Assembly: GCF_965229915.1 (NCBI RefSeq)
Contig: NZ_CBDDJZ010000002.1
Location: 310,001-374,000 of the forward strand
DNA length: 64,000 bases
Direction of reading: 5' to 3'
Source of the DNA: Marinoscillum sp965229915
Lineage (GTDB): Bacteria > Bacteroidota > Bacteroidia > Cytophagales > Cyclobacteriaceae
Within the stretch, counting starts at the first letter, position 1; each line of letters starts with the position of its first letter. A program made the position numbers and the translations under genes. Below, piece after piece: positions 1-9,577 of this stretch. The notes below the pieces were generated by a model that was not told the origin of the DNA, did not search any database, and saw only the letters and a program-made list of their open reading frames with translations.

Positions 1-179
1 GCCATGAATGGTGCGTTGAGATTGTAGCGCACCTGTACATCGGTGATGAACTCATCGTATGCAATAGCACCCTGTATCAGCAAGAATATCGTAAAGGCCG
101 AAACCAGGAGTTCTAGTTGCCAACTCTCCCGCTCGAGTTTCTTGAGCCAATCCTGGATTTGATTGTCCGTTTCTTTCAT
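1..179 (-). CDS. Partial membrane protein, N-terminal part only
   Basis: Reading the minus strand from an ATG at 177-179 gives an open frame that runs off the left edge of the window, so only about the first 59 residues are visible. They begin with a charged segment (MKETDNQIQDWLKKLERES) followed by a hydrophobic stretch (LLVSAFTIFLLIQGAIAY) that looks like a membrane helix with a cytoplasmic N-terminus. The gene follows the MG2/plug protein by 39 bases on the same strand and may be the last visible member of the TonB receptor operon. I do not recognise the family; the remaining sequence lies outside the window. Confidence 0.6.
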   Translation of the reverse strand, partial: MKETDNQIQDWLKKLERESWQLELLVSAFTIFLLIQGAIAYDEFITDVQVRYNLNAPFM

Positions 180-218
180 AGAGCAAAAAATAGGTGATTA
201 ACTAAATTAATTCATTTC

Positions 219-1784
219 TCACCGGTTTTTAAGGATCACCTCATAATTGAAAAGGCCGCTGAACGGCTGTCCATCTTCTGTGAGACCTTTGACCTGAATA
301 ACAACCGGACCCAGATCATCAGAATTCTTATACTCAATAGAAGCTTGACCATTTCGTACCGCTACATTAGCCTGGTAGTGAACACATGCCCTAAAATCAG
401 GACGAATTGGGTTACCCATCTCTTCTTCTTGCTGGGAAGGAACAATGGGACGGTTTAGTCCGGTTAACAATTTGTTTTGGTCAATAGGTGGCTTTTCCTC
501 ACCATACCGAGTTTTCACGATGACAATGCCATTTTTACCCAATAGTCCAAACCGAACAAGTTTGCGGTAATCCATCACAACATTTAACTCTTCAATGTCA
601 TCCTGATCCAGGCTTAAAAAATACTCAGTATCAAGGGTTACAACCCCGTTTATTACGTATAGAGGACTGGCTGTGGCAGGATATGGTTTCAAAAAACGCA
701 CTCTCATGACACCTCCTTCTTCAGTCTCCTTGAAATACAAAGGGTCGACTATGTTTTGTATGAATTTGCCCAGATTATCAAACAGCACATAGTCTCTAGG
801 TTTGACGCGATAATCTGGTTCTATTACATCCAGTCGGGAACCTGTTGACGTTTTGATCAGAAACGAATCCCGTTTGATATAAAATCCATAGGATTCATCG
901 ATCAGTCGCTTTTTCTGGATGAAATCAGCGTATTTAAAATCATTAGCACCAATTGTTTGCGGCTTAGAAGATGGAGTTGGCAATCCATTTTCCCATACTA
1001 CCTCCAGATCAGAAACGATGCTGCCGTCAGGGGTTTCAGCGATTAGAAATAACTCATCTTCTCCATAGTAATCCAGAATTTCAGACCTGAAATAGCCATT
1101 TGTCCGAACACTGGTTAAGTATCTTAGCCTGGATTTCTGGAAATACAGCATCATTTGGGTACTATCCGGCAGTGGTCTTTGTGATCTCCTGTCAATCAAC
1201 TGACCCTCCAGGATCATGCGATTAGGAATGCTTACCTCCTTCTGAACATTCACACTTAGCAGCTCTCCTTGGAGCACTGAGGCATTCATTACACTGATGG
1301 TCAACTCGCCGTTCAAGGGTTTTCCATTATCATCTACCAAGGAAAAATCAACCTTTGAGGAAGAACGAGTGGTCTGTAGCTTCTCTGTGTTAATCTCGAT
1401 TTGGAGTTGGCTCTGGTCTTCGTTTTGCAGAGGTCCTCCTACCGCAAACCCTGTTTGAAGCAGTGTGGTGGTCTGGCCCTGATTAAAAATAAGGATCTGA
1501 TACCCTCCAGATTTCAAATTTTTCGGAACTACAAACTGATTTTGACCAATGCCATTATTCACCTTGAACCGAATGCTTAATAGATGATTGGTCACATCAT
1601 ATAAACTCATGCTTAAGACGCCATTACTACTAGCCGGGTTATCATTCTGAGTTCTTAGGCTGAAATATGCAGTATCCCCCGGAGCATAATAGGGCTGATT
1701 AAATACCAGTTGATAGGTTTGTTGGGAGACTGCCACAATGCTTACTAGCATCAGCCAAGCAATGATATTCGCTCTTTTCATCAT
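219..1784 (-). CDS. Exported MG2-like protein with a TonB-plug-like domain but no barrel
   Basis: Exported protein of about 521 residues with a signal peptide ending near VAVSQQ. Residues ~28-115 resemble an alpha-2-macroglobulin MG2 domain (YAPGDTAYFSLRT, LKSGGYQILIFN). Residues ~375-430 resemble a TonB-receptor plug (LYVINGV, then DDIEELNVV, then GLLGKNGIVIVKTR), but no beta-barrel follows. Such MG2-plus-plug proteins occur in Bacteroidota; their role is not established, and a surface or periplasmic partner of the neighbouring receptor is an inference. I chose the ATG at 1784 because it forms a 4-base ATGA overlap with the stop of the DUF4249 gene; an in-frame ATG also exists at 1790. Confidence 0.8.
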   Translation of the reverse strand: MMKRANIIAWLMLVSIVAVSQQTYQLVFNQPYYAPGDTAYFSLRTQNDNPASSNGVLSMSLYDVTNHLLSIRFKVNNGIGQNQFVVPKNLKSGGYQILIFNQGQTTTLLQTGFAVGGPLQNEDQSQLQIEINTEKLQTTRSSSKVDFSLVDDNGKPLNGELTISVMNASVLQGELLSVNVQKEVSIPNRMILEGQLIDRRSQRPLPDSTQMMLYFQKSRLRYLTSVRTNGYFRSEILDYYGEDELFLIAETPDGSIVSDLEVVWENGLPTPSSKPQTIGANDFKYADFIQKKRLIDESYGFYIKRDSFLIKTSTGSRLDVIEPDYRVKPRDYVLFDNLGKFIQNIVDPLYFKETEEGGVMRVRFLKPYPATASPLYVINGVVTLDTEYFLSLDQDDIEELNVVMDYRKLVRFGLLGKNGIVIVKTRYGEEKPPIDQNKLLTGLNRPIVPSQQEEEMGNPIRPDFRACVHYQANVAVRNGQASIEYKNSDDLGPVVIQVKGLTEDGQPFSGLFNYEVILKNR

Positions 1785-2908
1785 TCCCATAGCTCTGGCA
1801 GTTCATAAGTGGCACGATCAAAGACTTCTGCACACGGCAGGGTGATAAAGGTCGGTTCTGGAATTGGGTATGGAACATCGGTACTATCCACAAACCGTAC
1901 AGCAGTCTGAATAGAAGTGGCGTAGAAGATACCAATGACCCGATCATTGGACAGTTCAGATACTAGATTGCCCGTTAGTTCACCATTGGCTGGCTGAAAG
2001 ATGCTCTGTGCATTTTCCTTCTGCGACTTGATGAGGTTAAAAAAGTCAAAGGTGGCTCTCGAAATACTCATTTGCTCCACTTTTAGCATTACCTTGTCGT
2101 AAAACACAAATGGTTTTATCGGCACCTCTCCCACTCTGATATTGCGAAACTGGCCATCCTTGACTAGCTCAGTGTCTGAGAGCGTGGGTGAAGCTTCTGG
2201 AATGTACCCCCAGCATTCACAGCACTCACATGGTCCGACCTGCAGGAGTAAACCACCACTACCTAAAGGTCCCTCTGTAACAATGTATCCAGAGCAAGGA
2301 AATGGGTCTTTGTATGGAGAATACGGCACTACTTCGGTCATATGTAGCATCGGAAAGGTTTCTGCCCGATAGATGCCTGTATATCTCCATCGAATGAGTG
2401 GACTGTCGACTGGTCCTGCCTTCGCATCCACAAACACGTTCAGCACATTGGCATCTACTTCACCAAAAGGTGTTAGTTGTGTTCTTGCTTCATATTCAAT
2501 CTTGATGGAATCTATACTACCTACTTCCTGAAGTTGATCAGGTAGTGACCGGTAACGACCTCCAGCAGCAGTTCTGATTTCCACATGATAAGAAGAGCCT
2601 GGCTGACCAGAAATGAATCCGATAGGAATCTCATAATTGCCATCTCCCACCTCCACAAAGTCAGCTACTTTGACCCGGTCCTCAAACAACTCGATGGCTG
2701 CTCCTTCTTCAGGAATCACAATCGTGGTATCAGACTGAATGCTCGCAGCTCGTGTAAGCTTGATTTGATGGGGACCTTCTGAGTTGGATACGTAGCCTTC
2801 AACTACCAGCAGTGACTCAGCATTGGGCACTTCAAAGACGATTGGCTCAACACAGCCAACCAGTACTGCTAGCACCAATAGGATGATGATATGTAATTGG
2901 CCCTTCAT
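1781..2908 (-). CDS. DUF4249 family lipoprotein
   Basis: 375-residue exported lipoprotein: a hydrophobic signal ending in the lipobox VLVGC, then the DUF4249-typical start FEVPNAESLLVVEGYVS. A Cys-rich patch (GPCECCECWG) lies near residue 225. DUF4249 proteins are regularly encoded next to TonB-dependent receptors in Bacteroidota and are thought to serve as surface-exposed partners, loosely analogous to SusD, though the substrate is unknown. Here the start codon overlaps the receptor stop by 4 bases (ATGA) and the stop overlaps the next gene the same way, so the three are almost certainly co-translated. The substrate cannot be told from the sequence. Confidence 0.88.
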   Translation of the reverse strand: MKGQLHIIILLVLAVLVGCVEPIVFEVPNAESLLVVEGYVSNSEGPHQIKLTRAASIQSDTTIVIPEEGAAIELFEDRVKVADFVEVGDGNYEIPIGFISGQPGSSYHVEIRTAAGGRYRSLPDQLQEVGSIDSIKIEYEARTQLTPFGEVDANVLNVFVDAKAGPVDSPLIRWRYTGIYRAETFPMLHMTEVVPYSPYKDPFPCSGYIVTEGPLGSGGLLLQVGPCECCECWGYIPEASPTLSDTELVKDGQFRNIRVGEVPIKPFVFYDKVMLKVEQMSISRATFDFFNLIKSQKENAQSIFQPANGELTGNLVSELSNDRVIGIFYATSIQTAVRFVDSTDVPYPIPEPTFITLPCAEVFDRATYELPELWE

Positions 2909-5604
2909 TTGATTTTTAGATTATAGCTGATTGACGGAAGTACCGTACCAATGATAGCCAGCTGATAAGGCTGCAAAACCCCGTCAGAGTTCTGGCTAAA
3001 GAAAATTGAATATGGGTTTTTCCTCGCATACACATTGTACAACGAGAAAACCCAGGTGCCTTGCCACTTTTGATCGCGTTTGTAATTTCCCTCGATGACC
3101 AAAGCTAAATCCAGTCGGTGATAATCGGGAATCCGATACTGATTTCTCCCTGAGAAGTAAGCTAATGGTTGTCCCTCTACTTGGATAGCAGCCAGGGGAA
3201 TAGTCACCGGACGACCAGTGTGGTAAGTAAAGTTGCCAGAAACAGATACCCTACGAGAAATGATCCATTGTAGATCCACGTTGGCAATATGCGGCTGGTC
3301 AAAGTTTGAAGGATACCGCTCACCGCTATTGATCGTCTCTGATCTGAAATCGCCATCAATTTTTCGAAAAGATCTGGAAAAGGTGTAGTTCACTCCACCG
3401 GAGAGAATTCCAGTGTTTTTACTTATGCTTACCTCTGCTCCATAGGCGTATCCTTTTCCTTGTAGCAAGTCCGTTTCCAGTGTTTCATTTAGCACCAGTT
3501 TTGCTCCATCTTTAAAGTCTAGCAAATTGGCGATATTCTTATAAAACACTTCGGAGGATAGACTGTACATTCCAGAAGGCTGATCCCAACCCATTCCCAA
3601 TGATAGTTGATCGGCACGCTGTGGTTTGAAATGCCGCCCACTAGGCTGCCAGATATCCACAGGCGTCACGGCAGTACTGTTGCTCACCAGATGCAGGTAT
3701 TGGAAGATGGTGTTATAGCCTAACTTCAAAGAAGTATTGGCATTGAGCTGATAGATCAATGAAGCTCTGGGTTCAAGCCCAATGTAGGTCTTGCTTGGCT
3801 GCCATGATCCATAGCTTAGCGTATCTGAAATGGAGTTCGTTTCCTTTGGCTGTCCACTTGTATATTTATAGATGGTAGATTTCCCAAAACTGGTAAATAC
3901 CGGCAATCGAACACCGTATTCCAAACGTGTCTTTGCATTGAGCTTCCATAGATCACTTGCATAAAAAGCATTTTCTAACGCTACCTGCCTATCTAATGCA
4001 AACGGGTCTACATTGCTTTGGGCACTGTTGGGGCTTACGGCTCCTGGCTGAATGTGATAAAGTTGCCAGTTCCAGCCAAAACTGTAGGTATGCGCACCGT
4101 TGTTCAATAGGAATCCAGCTTTAAGCGTATTGGTAAGAATTCGAAAGGAAAGTTTGGATGCTGTTTCCGAATCGTCATTGAACACATCATATCCATAAGA
4201 ACTGGTACCTGCCACAAACTCCCCACTAAACTGAGGGGAAAACTGACGATTGTATTTGGCTGAGAGTTGATAGTTGTTCCACTGATAGGTGGTATCACCT
4301 ACCAACCTAAAAGCATCGTTGCTCGCATAGGCTGTCACCGAAAGCTTGGCATCAGTGTTAAATAGATGGGACACTTTTGCACTAGCATCATAAAATTGAA
4401 CTGTGCTATTGGTAAGATCAGCATAGTCCGTTCTGATGGAATGCACCAACCAATCCGAATACGTAGACCGTACAGACGTACTCAAGGAGGTTTTACTTTT
4501 TACCAGTGGTCCATTAACGTGGAGGTTACTAGTGATCAAGCCTATTCCTCCTTTGAAGTGCCAGTCCTCAAAATCACCGTCTTTGCTTCTTATATTGAGC
4601 ACAGACGAAGATCGGCCTCCATATTCAGCAGGAATACCTCCCCTGTAAAAATTGACATCAGATATCCCATCAGGGTTGAATGCTGAGAAAAAACCGAATA
4701 CATGGGCACTGTTGAATACCGGGATTCCATCATAAAGAATCAGGTTTTGATCCACACTGCCACCACGCACATTAAAACCCGAGGCGGCCTCTCCCACAGT
4801 GGTCACACCCGGCAACCGCTGGATGGACTTGACCAGGTCTGGCTCTCCCAGGAATGACGGGGTTTTCTTAATGTTAGATACTGAAATGGTGGAAACACCT
4901 ATTCTGGTTTTGGATTGTTCTGAACTACTTTTATCCTGAATGACCACTTCGTTGAGCATAATGGACTCTTTTTCCATCCCCACGGTAATCGTGGCATCTT
5001 CATACACTTCCACATCTACTATGCTGTTTTCATATTCTAGAAACCGGAAGGTAAGTACATTGGGACCAGGCGCCAGAGCAATACTGAATTGGCCATTTTC
5101 ATCTGTGTTGAAGGTTTTGGAGTCATTTCCCGGCTGTATGGAGACATATGGGATGGGGTCTTCGGTTTTCAAATCGACCACTGTTCCACTCAGTGTTACC
5201 TGCTTCACGTCTAGATTGCCTTGACTACCAAATTGATAGGTCTCCACTTTTTGATTCCGGTCCAGGGCTTCTTCTACCAGCTTTTCGCGAGCTATTGCTC
5301 GAGTAGGATCTTTCACCAGCACCAACGACAAACTGTCCATGGCAAAGAAATTGTATTCACTCCCCTCAAAAGTGCGCTCCAACAACTGCTGAATACTCAT
5401 AGACTTTTCGACTGTCACTGAAATCGGGTCTGTCCACTCGGCCAGATAATAGACTCGAAAAGAACGATCTTTCAATTGCTCCAACACATGAGTTAGCGAT
5501 GTGGGACCGTCTGTTGTTTGGACCTTTTCCAGCAATATGGTTTGAGCTCCAAGATTCAGGGAACAAAAGAAAATGAGCATGGCGGTCAACCTGATCAATC
5601 GCAT
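2905..5604 (-). CDS. TonB-dependent receptor with STN and carboxypeptidase-regulatory domains
   Basis: 899-residue outer-membrane receptor. Order of domains: signal peptide (to ~20), STN secretin/TonB short domain (~34-98), carboxypeptidase regulatory-like beta-sandwich (~136-210), plug (~235-345, with FNVRGGSVDQNLILYDGIPV) and a long barrel ending in LPSISYNLKIK. The STN domain in such receptors often talks to an anti-sigma factor, but no sigma/anti-sigma pair is visible nearby. The gene heads a tightly overlapping operon with DUF4249 and the MG2/plug protein, and lies 51 bases downstream of a histidine kinase/receiver pair on the same strand. The partner is DUF4249 rather than SusD, so this is not a classical polysaccharide locus. 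Confidence 0.93.
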   Translation of the reverse strand: MRLIRLTAMLIFFCSLNLGAQTILLEKVQTTDGPTSLTHVLEQLKDRSFRVYYLAEWTDPISVTVEKSMSIQQLLERTFEGSEYNFFAMDSLSLVLVKDPTRAIAREKLVEEALDRNQKVETYQFGSQGNLDVKQVTLSGTVVDLKTEDPIPYVSIQPGNDSKTFNTDENGQFSIALAPGPNVLTFRFLEYENSIVDVEVYEDATITVGMEKESIMLNEVVIQDKSSSEQSKTRIGVSTISVSNIKKTPSFLGEPDLVKSIQRLPGVTTVGEAASGFNVRGGSVDQNLILYDGIPVFNSAHVFGFFSAFNPDGISDVNFYRGGIPAEYGGRSSSVLNIRSKDGDFEDWHFKGGIGLITSNLHVNGPLVKSKTSLSTSVRSTYSDWLVHSIRTDYADLTNSTVQFYDASAKVSHLFNTDAKLSVTAYASNDAFRLVGDTTYQWNNYQLSAKYNRQFSPQFSGEFVAGTSSYGYDVFNDDSETASKLSFRILTNTLKAGFLLNNGAHTYSFGWNWQLYHIQPGAVSPNSAQSNVDPFALDRQVALENAFYASDLWKLNAKTRLEYGVRLPVFTSFGKSTIYKYTSGQPKETNSISDTLSYGSWQPSKTYIGLEPRASLIYQLNANTSLKLGYNTIFQYLHLVSNSTAVTPVDIWQPSGRHFKPQRADQLSLGMGWDQPSGMYSLSSEVFYKNIANLLDFKDGAKLVLNETLETDLLQGKGYAYGAEVSISKNTGILSGGVNYTFSRSFRKIDGDFRSETINSGERYPSNFDQPHIANVDLQWIISRRVSVSGNFTYHTGRPVTIPLAAIQVEGQPLAYFSGRNQYRIPDYHRLDLALVIEGNYKRDQKWQGTWVFSLYNVYARKNPYSIFFSQNSDGVLQPYQLAIIGTVLPSISYNLKIK

Positions 5605-5655
5605 ACTTGTAAACTAGTCAAAAAATGACATTCGCGGTTACCGCTTACATAAAAC

Positions 5656-6048
5656 CTAATTGCGTCGCAATCTGCTGGTAGCATCAAGGATGGCTTTCTC
5701 TATCTCTACCGCATCAAATGGCTTGGTAAAGTAATCTTCAATGATTCGTGATTCCAAAGCCGCCTCTATTTCTTCATTGTGACCATAACCGGTCAGGATG
5801 TAATAACAAATGTTGTTGTACTTGGCTTTGGCTTTTTTGATAAACTCCACTCCGTTCATGACAGGCATACGCATATCGCTGATCACTACGATGATCTCAT
5901 CATGATGAAGCTCTAATTGCTCCAAGGCATCCAGAGGTGACAAGGTGGTGATCACTTCAAACTTTCGATTGAAGTTTGCCTTGAAGACAAAAAGGTTATC
6001 TTTCTCGTCATCAACGTAAAGCACGGTGATATCTGGATGCTGAGTCAT
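5656..6048 (-). CDS. Receiver-only response regulator
   Basis: 130-residue stand-alone receiver domain of the CheY superfamily. The acidic pair is in VLYVDDEKDN (D13, D14), the phospho-acceptor is D58 in ISDMRMP, the switch Thr is in YYILTGYG and the conserved Lys in YFTKPFD; all key residues are present. There is no output domain. It follows the PAS histidine kinase by 12 bases on the same strand and is very likely its phosphorylation partner, perhaps acting by protein-protein contact or in a phosphorelay. This FATLEDN/DMRMP-type receiver with a TGY switch is common next to hybrid PAS kinases. Confidence 0.92.
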   Translation of the reverse strand: MTQHPDITVLYVDDEKDNLFVFKANFNRKFEVITTLSPLDALEQLELHHDEIIVVISDMRMPVMNGVEFIKKAKAKYNNICYYILTGYGHNEEIEAALESRIIEDYFTKPFDAVEIEKAILDATSRLRRN

Positions 6049-6060
6049 TTAAACTTAAAA

Positions 6061-8637
6061 CTACGAATTTGGCAATTCAATCCTAATTTTTGTCCCTTTT
6101 TTTAACTCTGAGAAGACCTGTACTTTACCTTCATGCTCGTCGATAATGGAGTAAGTGATGAACAGGCCAAGGCCTGTACCCACGCCTGGCGGTTTAGTGG
6201 TAAAAAAAGGATCACTGATTTTGGACAAGTGCTCTGGAGGTATGCCAGCGCCATCATCTTCTATTTCTACCACCGCCAGCGTTCCCGACTTAAACAAATG
6301 AATGGAGATGGTGCCTTCCTGATCAATCGCTTGTTCAGCATTGGAAAGTATGTTCAGAATAGCCTGATGAAGCTTGCCCTCATTTCCAATTACAATTAGA
6401 TCTTCATTCAGGTTTTTATCTACGTGAATTCGGTCTTTTAGTTTGTTTTGAAGGATAACAAGGCAGTTTTCAATGATCTCAGAAAGATTGCAGTTTTCCT
6501 CCATAGACTTCACCTGCCGACTAAAATGGCTAAGACTTCTAATGATATTGGCCACACGCTCCACACCCTCGCTGATCAACTCGAAGTATGGCTCAAAAAG
6601 CTCCTTGTTATAACCCTGCATGGATCTGATGTGGTCAAAAAGGGCCACCGATCCATTCTTGACAAAATTGAGCGGGTTGTTGATTTCATGAGCTATACCC
6701 GAAGACAATACACCTAATGATGCCATTTTCTCCGCATGGATTAACTGATTTTGTGCAGACTGCAACTCATTCAGTGCGGCTTCTAGTTGCTCATTACCTT
6801 TTATGAGTTCTTCGTTTTTCGTTTCCAGTTCCACGGTGCGTTCCTTTACCAGGAGTTCTAGTTTTTCGGCATAGCTTTCCAGCTGCTTCTGAGATTCGGT
6901 AAGCTCTGTAATGTCCTGTATGAATACGGATACTCCAGTAATTCGCTTGTTGGTGTAGATTGGGTTGTAATTGACAAGGAAAAACAATTCTGCATAAGGG
7001 GTAATGTAATTAGTCGTAACGGAGAACTTCTCTCCTTTCAATGCCCGATCCTGGTAAGCTTTGAATTCTTTTGCCTTTTCCTGATCAATATTATCCCAGA
7101 AACTCGGCCCTGGTAATAATTCAAAATTCTCACCAGCAGATACATACTCTCTAAAAGAACTATTGAATTCGACCAGGTTCTTAACTTCATCGAAGAGTGC
7201 AATTATTGACGTGGTAGATTCAAAGATGGATTTAAGATTGGCCTCACTTTGCTCGAGGCGTTTTTGATCTTCTATCTTTTGGGTGATATTTAGTAATACA
7301 CCTTCTATTGTAACTAGTTGATCCTCCTCAAAAATGCCGTGTCCGTATTCCTCTACCCACACATACCCTTCTTTCTGAATGTTTTTTAAGCGATAAGTAA
7401 TTCTAAAATGTTTTCGACCTTCTAACGCCTGATCGACTCGCTTAAAAATTCGTTCCTTATCATCAGGATGATACAAGTCCACAAAGCTGACATCCCCGTT
7501 CAAAAACGCCTCTTTGGGATATCCTGTGAGCTCTTCCACGGCATCATTCAAATAGATCATGCTGTAGTTGGCATCATTATGACAGAGATAAATGACGCCT
7601 GGCAGGTTATCAGCTATACCTCTAAATCGTTCCTCACTCTTTCTGAGTTCTATCTCGATTTTTTTGATAGCAGTAATTTCCCGAGAAGCGGTAGTTAGGG
7701 ACACAATATGGCCCTGCTGATCTCTTACTATGTCAGTATATGAGTCCATCCAGATGTATTTACCGTCTTTCTTTCTAGCTCGGTACTGAATGTTTTCTGG
7801 ATGCTCCCCACGCATTAGTCGAACCCAGGCCCCTTCCCTTAAGATGTCTTTGTCTTTAGGGTGAGTAAAATCATATGGATGCTTACCGATCATCTCCTGA
7901 GGATCGTAGCCTAAGATTCGCGTCACCGAAGGAGAAACCATCTTGTAGTTACCACGCATATCATGGGTACAAACCACTTCCTGCGAGTTGTTCAGAAAGT
8001 ATCTGTTGCGTTCTTCACTTTCCATTAAGGCGGTCTCCACTTCATGCTTATCAGTAACATCCTGAGATCGAAGTAAAAAATACCTGGTTTCTGAATCAAC
8101 CAACATACAGATACTGGTAAGATAGTACCTGTCACTAAATTCTGATTCATATTCGATGATTCCTCCCTTCCGTGCTTTTTCAGCTGCGTCAAGAAACTTG
8201 ACATAAATATCTTCTAATAAAATTTCGCGGATATTGATTCCGGACATAGTTTTCGGGTCCATATCATACTCAGAATACCCAGTGCCAGAGGTGTAAAGAA
8301 TGGTATAGTCTTCGGCCAATAAGGTAATGGAACCTTGTGGATAGTTTCGTAGGATAATGTCCGCTAATTCGTCAGACGATTTCCCTGAAGCAATGACAAT
8401 GGATCTGCCATCATAAGTAAACGTTTCATTTTGATGAATTAGCGTAATGCTATTAGGAAGTATTTCACCAGATGTTCTTCGAATCTGAATTTCTGGTTGA
8501 TCATTGGAATGAACAATTTTCGATAGTACCTCGTCACTCAATCCATAAACAATTAGACTACTTTCGGTGCCTGGATTAAAGTCCAAATCTAAAGTGTCTT
8601 CTGACCAATCAGAGCCGTCAACTAAAGTAGTATTCAT
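6061..8637 (-). CDS. Multi-PAS sensor histidine kinase
   Basis: 858-residue cytoplasmic histidine kinase; I see no membrane segment. After an N-terminal region of ~100 residues come about four PAS domains (roughly 100-200, 205-325, 330-455, 460-580; e.g. HPYDFTHPKDKDILR, ISFTT-type PAC ends), a coiled coil (~580-640) and a kinase core: HisKA with AHEINNPLNF (phospho-accepting His) and HATPase_c with an N box (LSNAEQAID), DDGAGIPPEH and GTGLGLFIT. This core type (HEINNP, 4HB-like) is shared with many PAS/GAF kinases. It is followed 12 bases later by a receiver-only regulator. The signal is unknown; PAS domains may bind haem, flavin or small ligands but no ligand residue can be singled out. Confidence 0.93.
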   Translation of the reverse strand: MNTTLVDGSDWSEDTLDLDFNPGTESSLIVYGLSDEVLSKIVHSNDQPEIQIRRTSGEILPNSITLIHQNETFTYDGRSIVIASGKSSDELADIILRNYPQGSITLLAEDYTILYTSGTGYSEYDMDPKTMSGINIREILLEDIYVKFLDAAEKARKGGIIEYESEFSDRYYLTSICMLVDSETRYFLLRSQDVTDKHEVETALMESEERNRYFLNNSQEVVCTHDMRGNYKMVSPSVTRILGYDPQEMIGKHPYDFTHPKDKDILREGAWVRLMRGEHPENIQYRARKKDGKYIWMDSYTDIVRDQQGHIVSLTTASREITAIKKIEIELRKSEERFRGIADNLPGVIYLCHNDANYSMIYLNDAVEELTGYPKEAFLNGDVSFVDLYHPDDKERIFKRVDQALEGRKHFRITYRLKNIQKEGYVWVEEYGHGIFEEDQLVTIEGVLLNITQKIEDQKRLEQSEANLKSIFESTTSIIALFDEVKNLVEFNSSFREYVSAGENFELLPGPSFWDNIDQEKAKEFKAYQDRALKGEKFSVTTNYITPYAELFFLVNYNPIYTNKRITGVSVFIQDITELTESQKQLESYAEKLELLVKERTVELETKNEELIKGNEQLEAALNELQSAQNQLIHAEKMASLGVLSSGIAHEINNPLNFVKNGSVALFDHIRSMQGYNKELFEPYFELISEGVERVANIIRSLSHFSRQVKSMEENCNLSEIIENCLVILQNKLKDRIHVDKNLNEDLIVIGNEGKLHQAILNILSNAEQAIDQEGTISIHLFKSGTLAVVEIEDDGAGIPPEHLSKISDPFFTTKPPGVGTGLGLFITYSIIDEHEGKVQVFSELKKGTKIRIELPNS

Positions 8638-8744
8638 TAAACCGGTGATGAGTTCGCTTAGGAAAAGATAATCGAATCAACGAACATTCAATGAAATAAC
8701 ACCTAAGACTATTGAACATTAAGAGATTTACCTATATGGTAGAT

Positions 8745-9353
8745 TCATTCCACAATGGTTCTGAAAGTAAGGTTTACCCTGGGTGAATGAACTTTCTTGG
8801 TAGGTGGTAAACGATGCAGCCAATGTGTTTGTGTAGTACCTCGCATAACGAGAAGACTGCCGTGTTCGAGAAATACATTGACCGTTTCTTTTGTTTGGCG
8901 ATGTTTGAATGCAAATTTTCGTTCAGCACCAAATGAAATGGATGCAATCGCCCCGTCTTTCTTTAGATCCTCCTCTTCATCTCGGTGCCAGGCCATTCCC
9001 TCTGATCCGTCATGGTATAGGTTCAGCAAACATGAATTATAGGATTCACCTGTAAGCTCTTCAGTCTTAAGCTTAAGATTGTTCAGTTCTTGTGTCCATG
9101 GTAATGCAGTTTTTGTGTTGTTAGAATAAGTATACTCAAAAGCCTTGTCACCATACCATGCTACTTTTCTTTTGGTTTCAATTCGTTTGCCAAATATGAT
9201 GGCCACATCCCTTTCCCATTGTACGGTATCAAGGAGTAATTCATAATACTCGTCAGCCGCTTGGGAGCCGAACACCTTGCCATAGTAGTTAACGATTCCT
9301 TCGTAGGGCAATAGGTTAGATGTTTTATTTACTGGTCGATCGAAGAGTTCCAT
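8745..9353 (-). CDS. AlkB-like 2OG-Fe(II) dioxygenase, alkylated DNA repair
   Basis: 202-residue protein of the AlkB family, most like the ALKBH2/3 branch. These enzymes use Fe(II), oxygen and 2-oxoglutarate to oxidatively remove alkyl groups such as N1-methyladenine and N3-methylcytosine. The iron site is visible: HxD at H123/D125 (WHRDEEEDL), distal H180 in HWLHRLPPT, and 2-oxoglutarate/specificity arginines in SPRVNLTFR (R192, R198). NLYHDGSEGMAWHRD is the family core. The start overlaps the 3' end of the Ada-type metal-binding gene by 25 bases, and an AraC-MGMT gene precedes that, giving an ada-alkB-like repair operon. Confidence 0.93.
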   Translation of the reverse strand: MELFDRPVNKTSNLLPYEGIVNYYGKVFGSQAADEYYELLLDTVQWERDVAIIFGKRIETKRKVAWYGDKAFEYTYSNNTKTALPWTQELNNLKLKTEELTGESYNSCLLNLYHDGSEGMAWHRDEEEDLKKDGAIASISFGAERKFAFKHRQTKETVNVFLEHGSLLVMRGTTQTHWLHRLPPTKKVHSPRVNLTFRTIVE

Positions 9354-9577
9354 AGTTCATAGGCGGTTTTCATGCAGTGTCCGCAAGGTCTATAACCCTG
9401 GTCTACTGCTTCTGTTTCATTCGTGAAAAATACGCGGTTTGCTTTATACATACGGCGTCCACTTTTGCATGCTAGCATACCGTAGATTTTCAAGTTAGAG
9501 TTTCCAGCCAAGGTAATTGCCCTATTTTTTAGCAATACCAATAGCTCCTGGGAATCCAGGTTTTCATGCATCCACAT
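9329..9577 (-). CDS. Small stand-alone Ada-type metal-binding protein
   Basis: About 82 residues matching the Ada zinc-binding domain family in stand-alone form: GNSNLKIYG, then ACKSGRRM, then NRVFF and GYRPCGHC. In E. coli Ada this N-terminal domain holds zinc with four Cys and accepts methyl groups from DNA phosphotriesters. Only three Cys of the expected set are visible here (one in ACKSG, two in PCGHC), as in other short Bacteroidota homologs, so methyl-acceptor activity is doubtful. I start it at the ATG giving MWMHENLD, which matches the usual M-x-x-H beginning of this family and overlaps the preceding MGMT stop by 14 bases; a longer frame upstream to 9649 is probably not translated. 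Confidence 0.8.
   Translation of the reverse strand: MWMHENLDSQELLVLLKNRAITLAGNSNLKIYGMLACKSGRRMYKANRVFFTNETEAVDQGYRPCGHCMKTAYELWNSSIDQ

Noticed and set aside
219..5604. Polysaccharide utilisation locus
   Set aside because: The receptor pairs with DUF4249 and not SusD, and no carbohydrate enzyme is in the operon; the GH3 and GH13 genes lie far apart.
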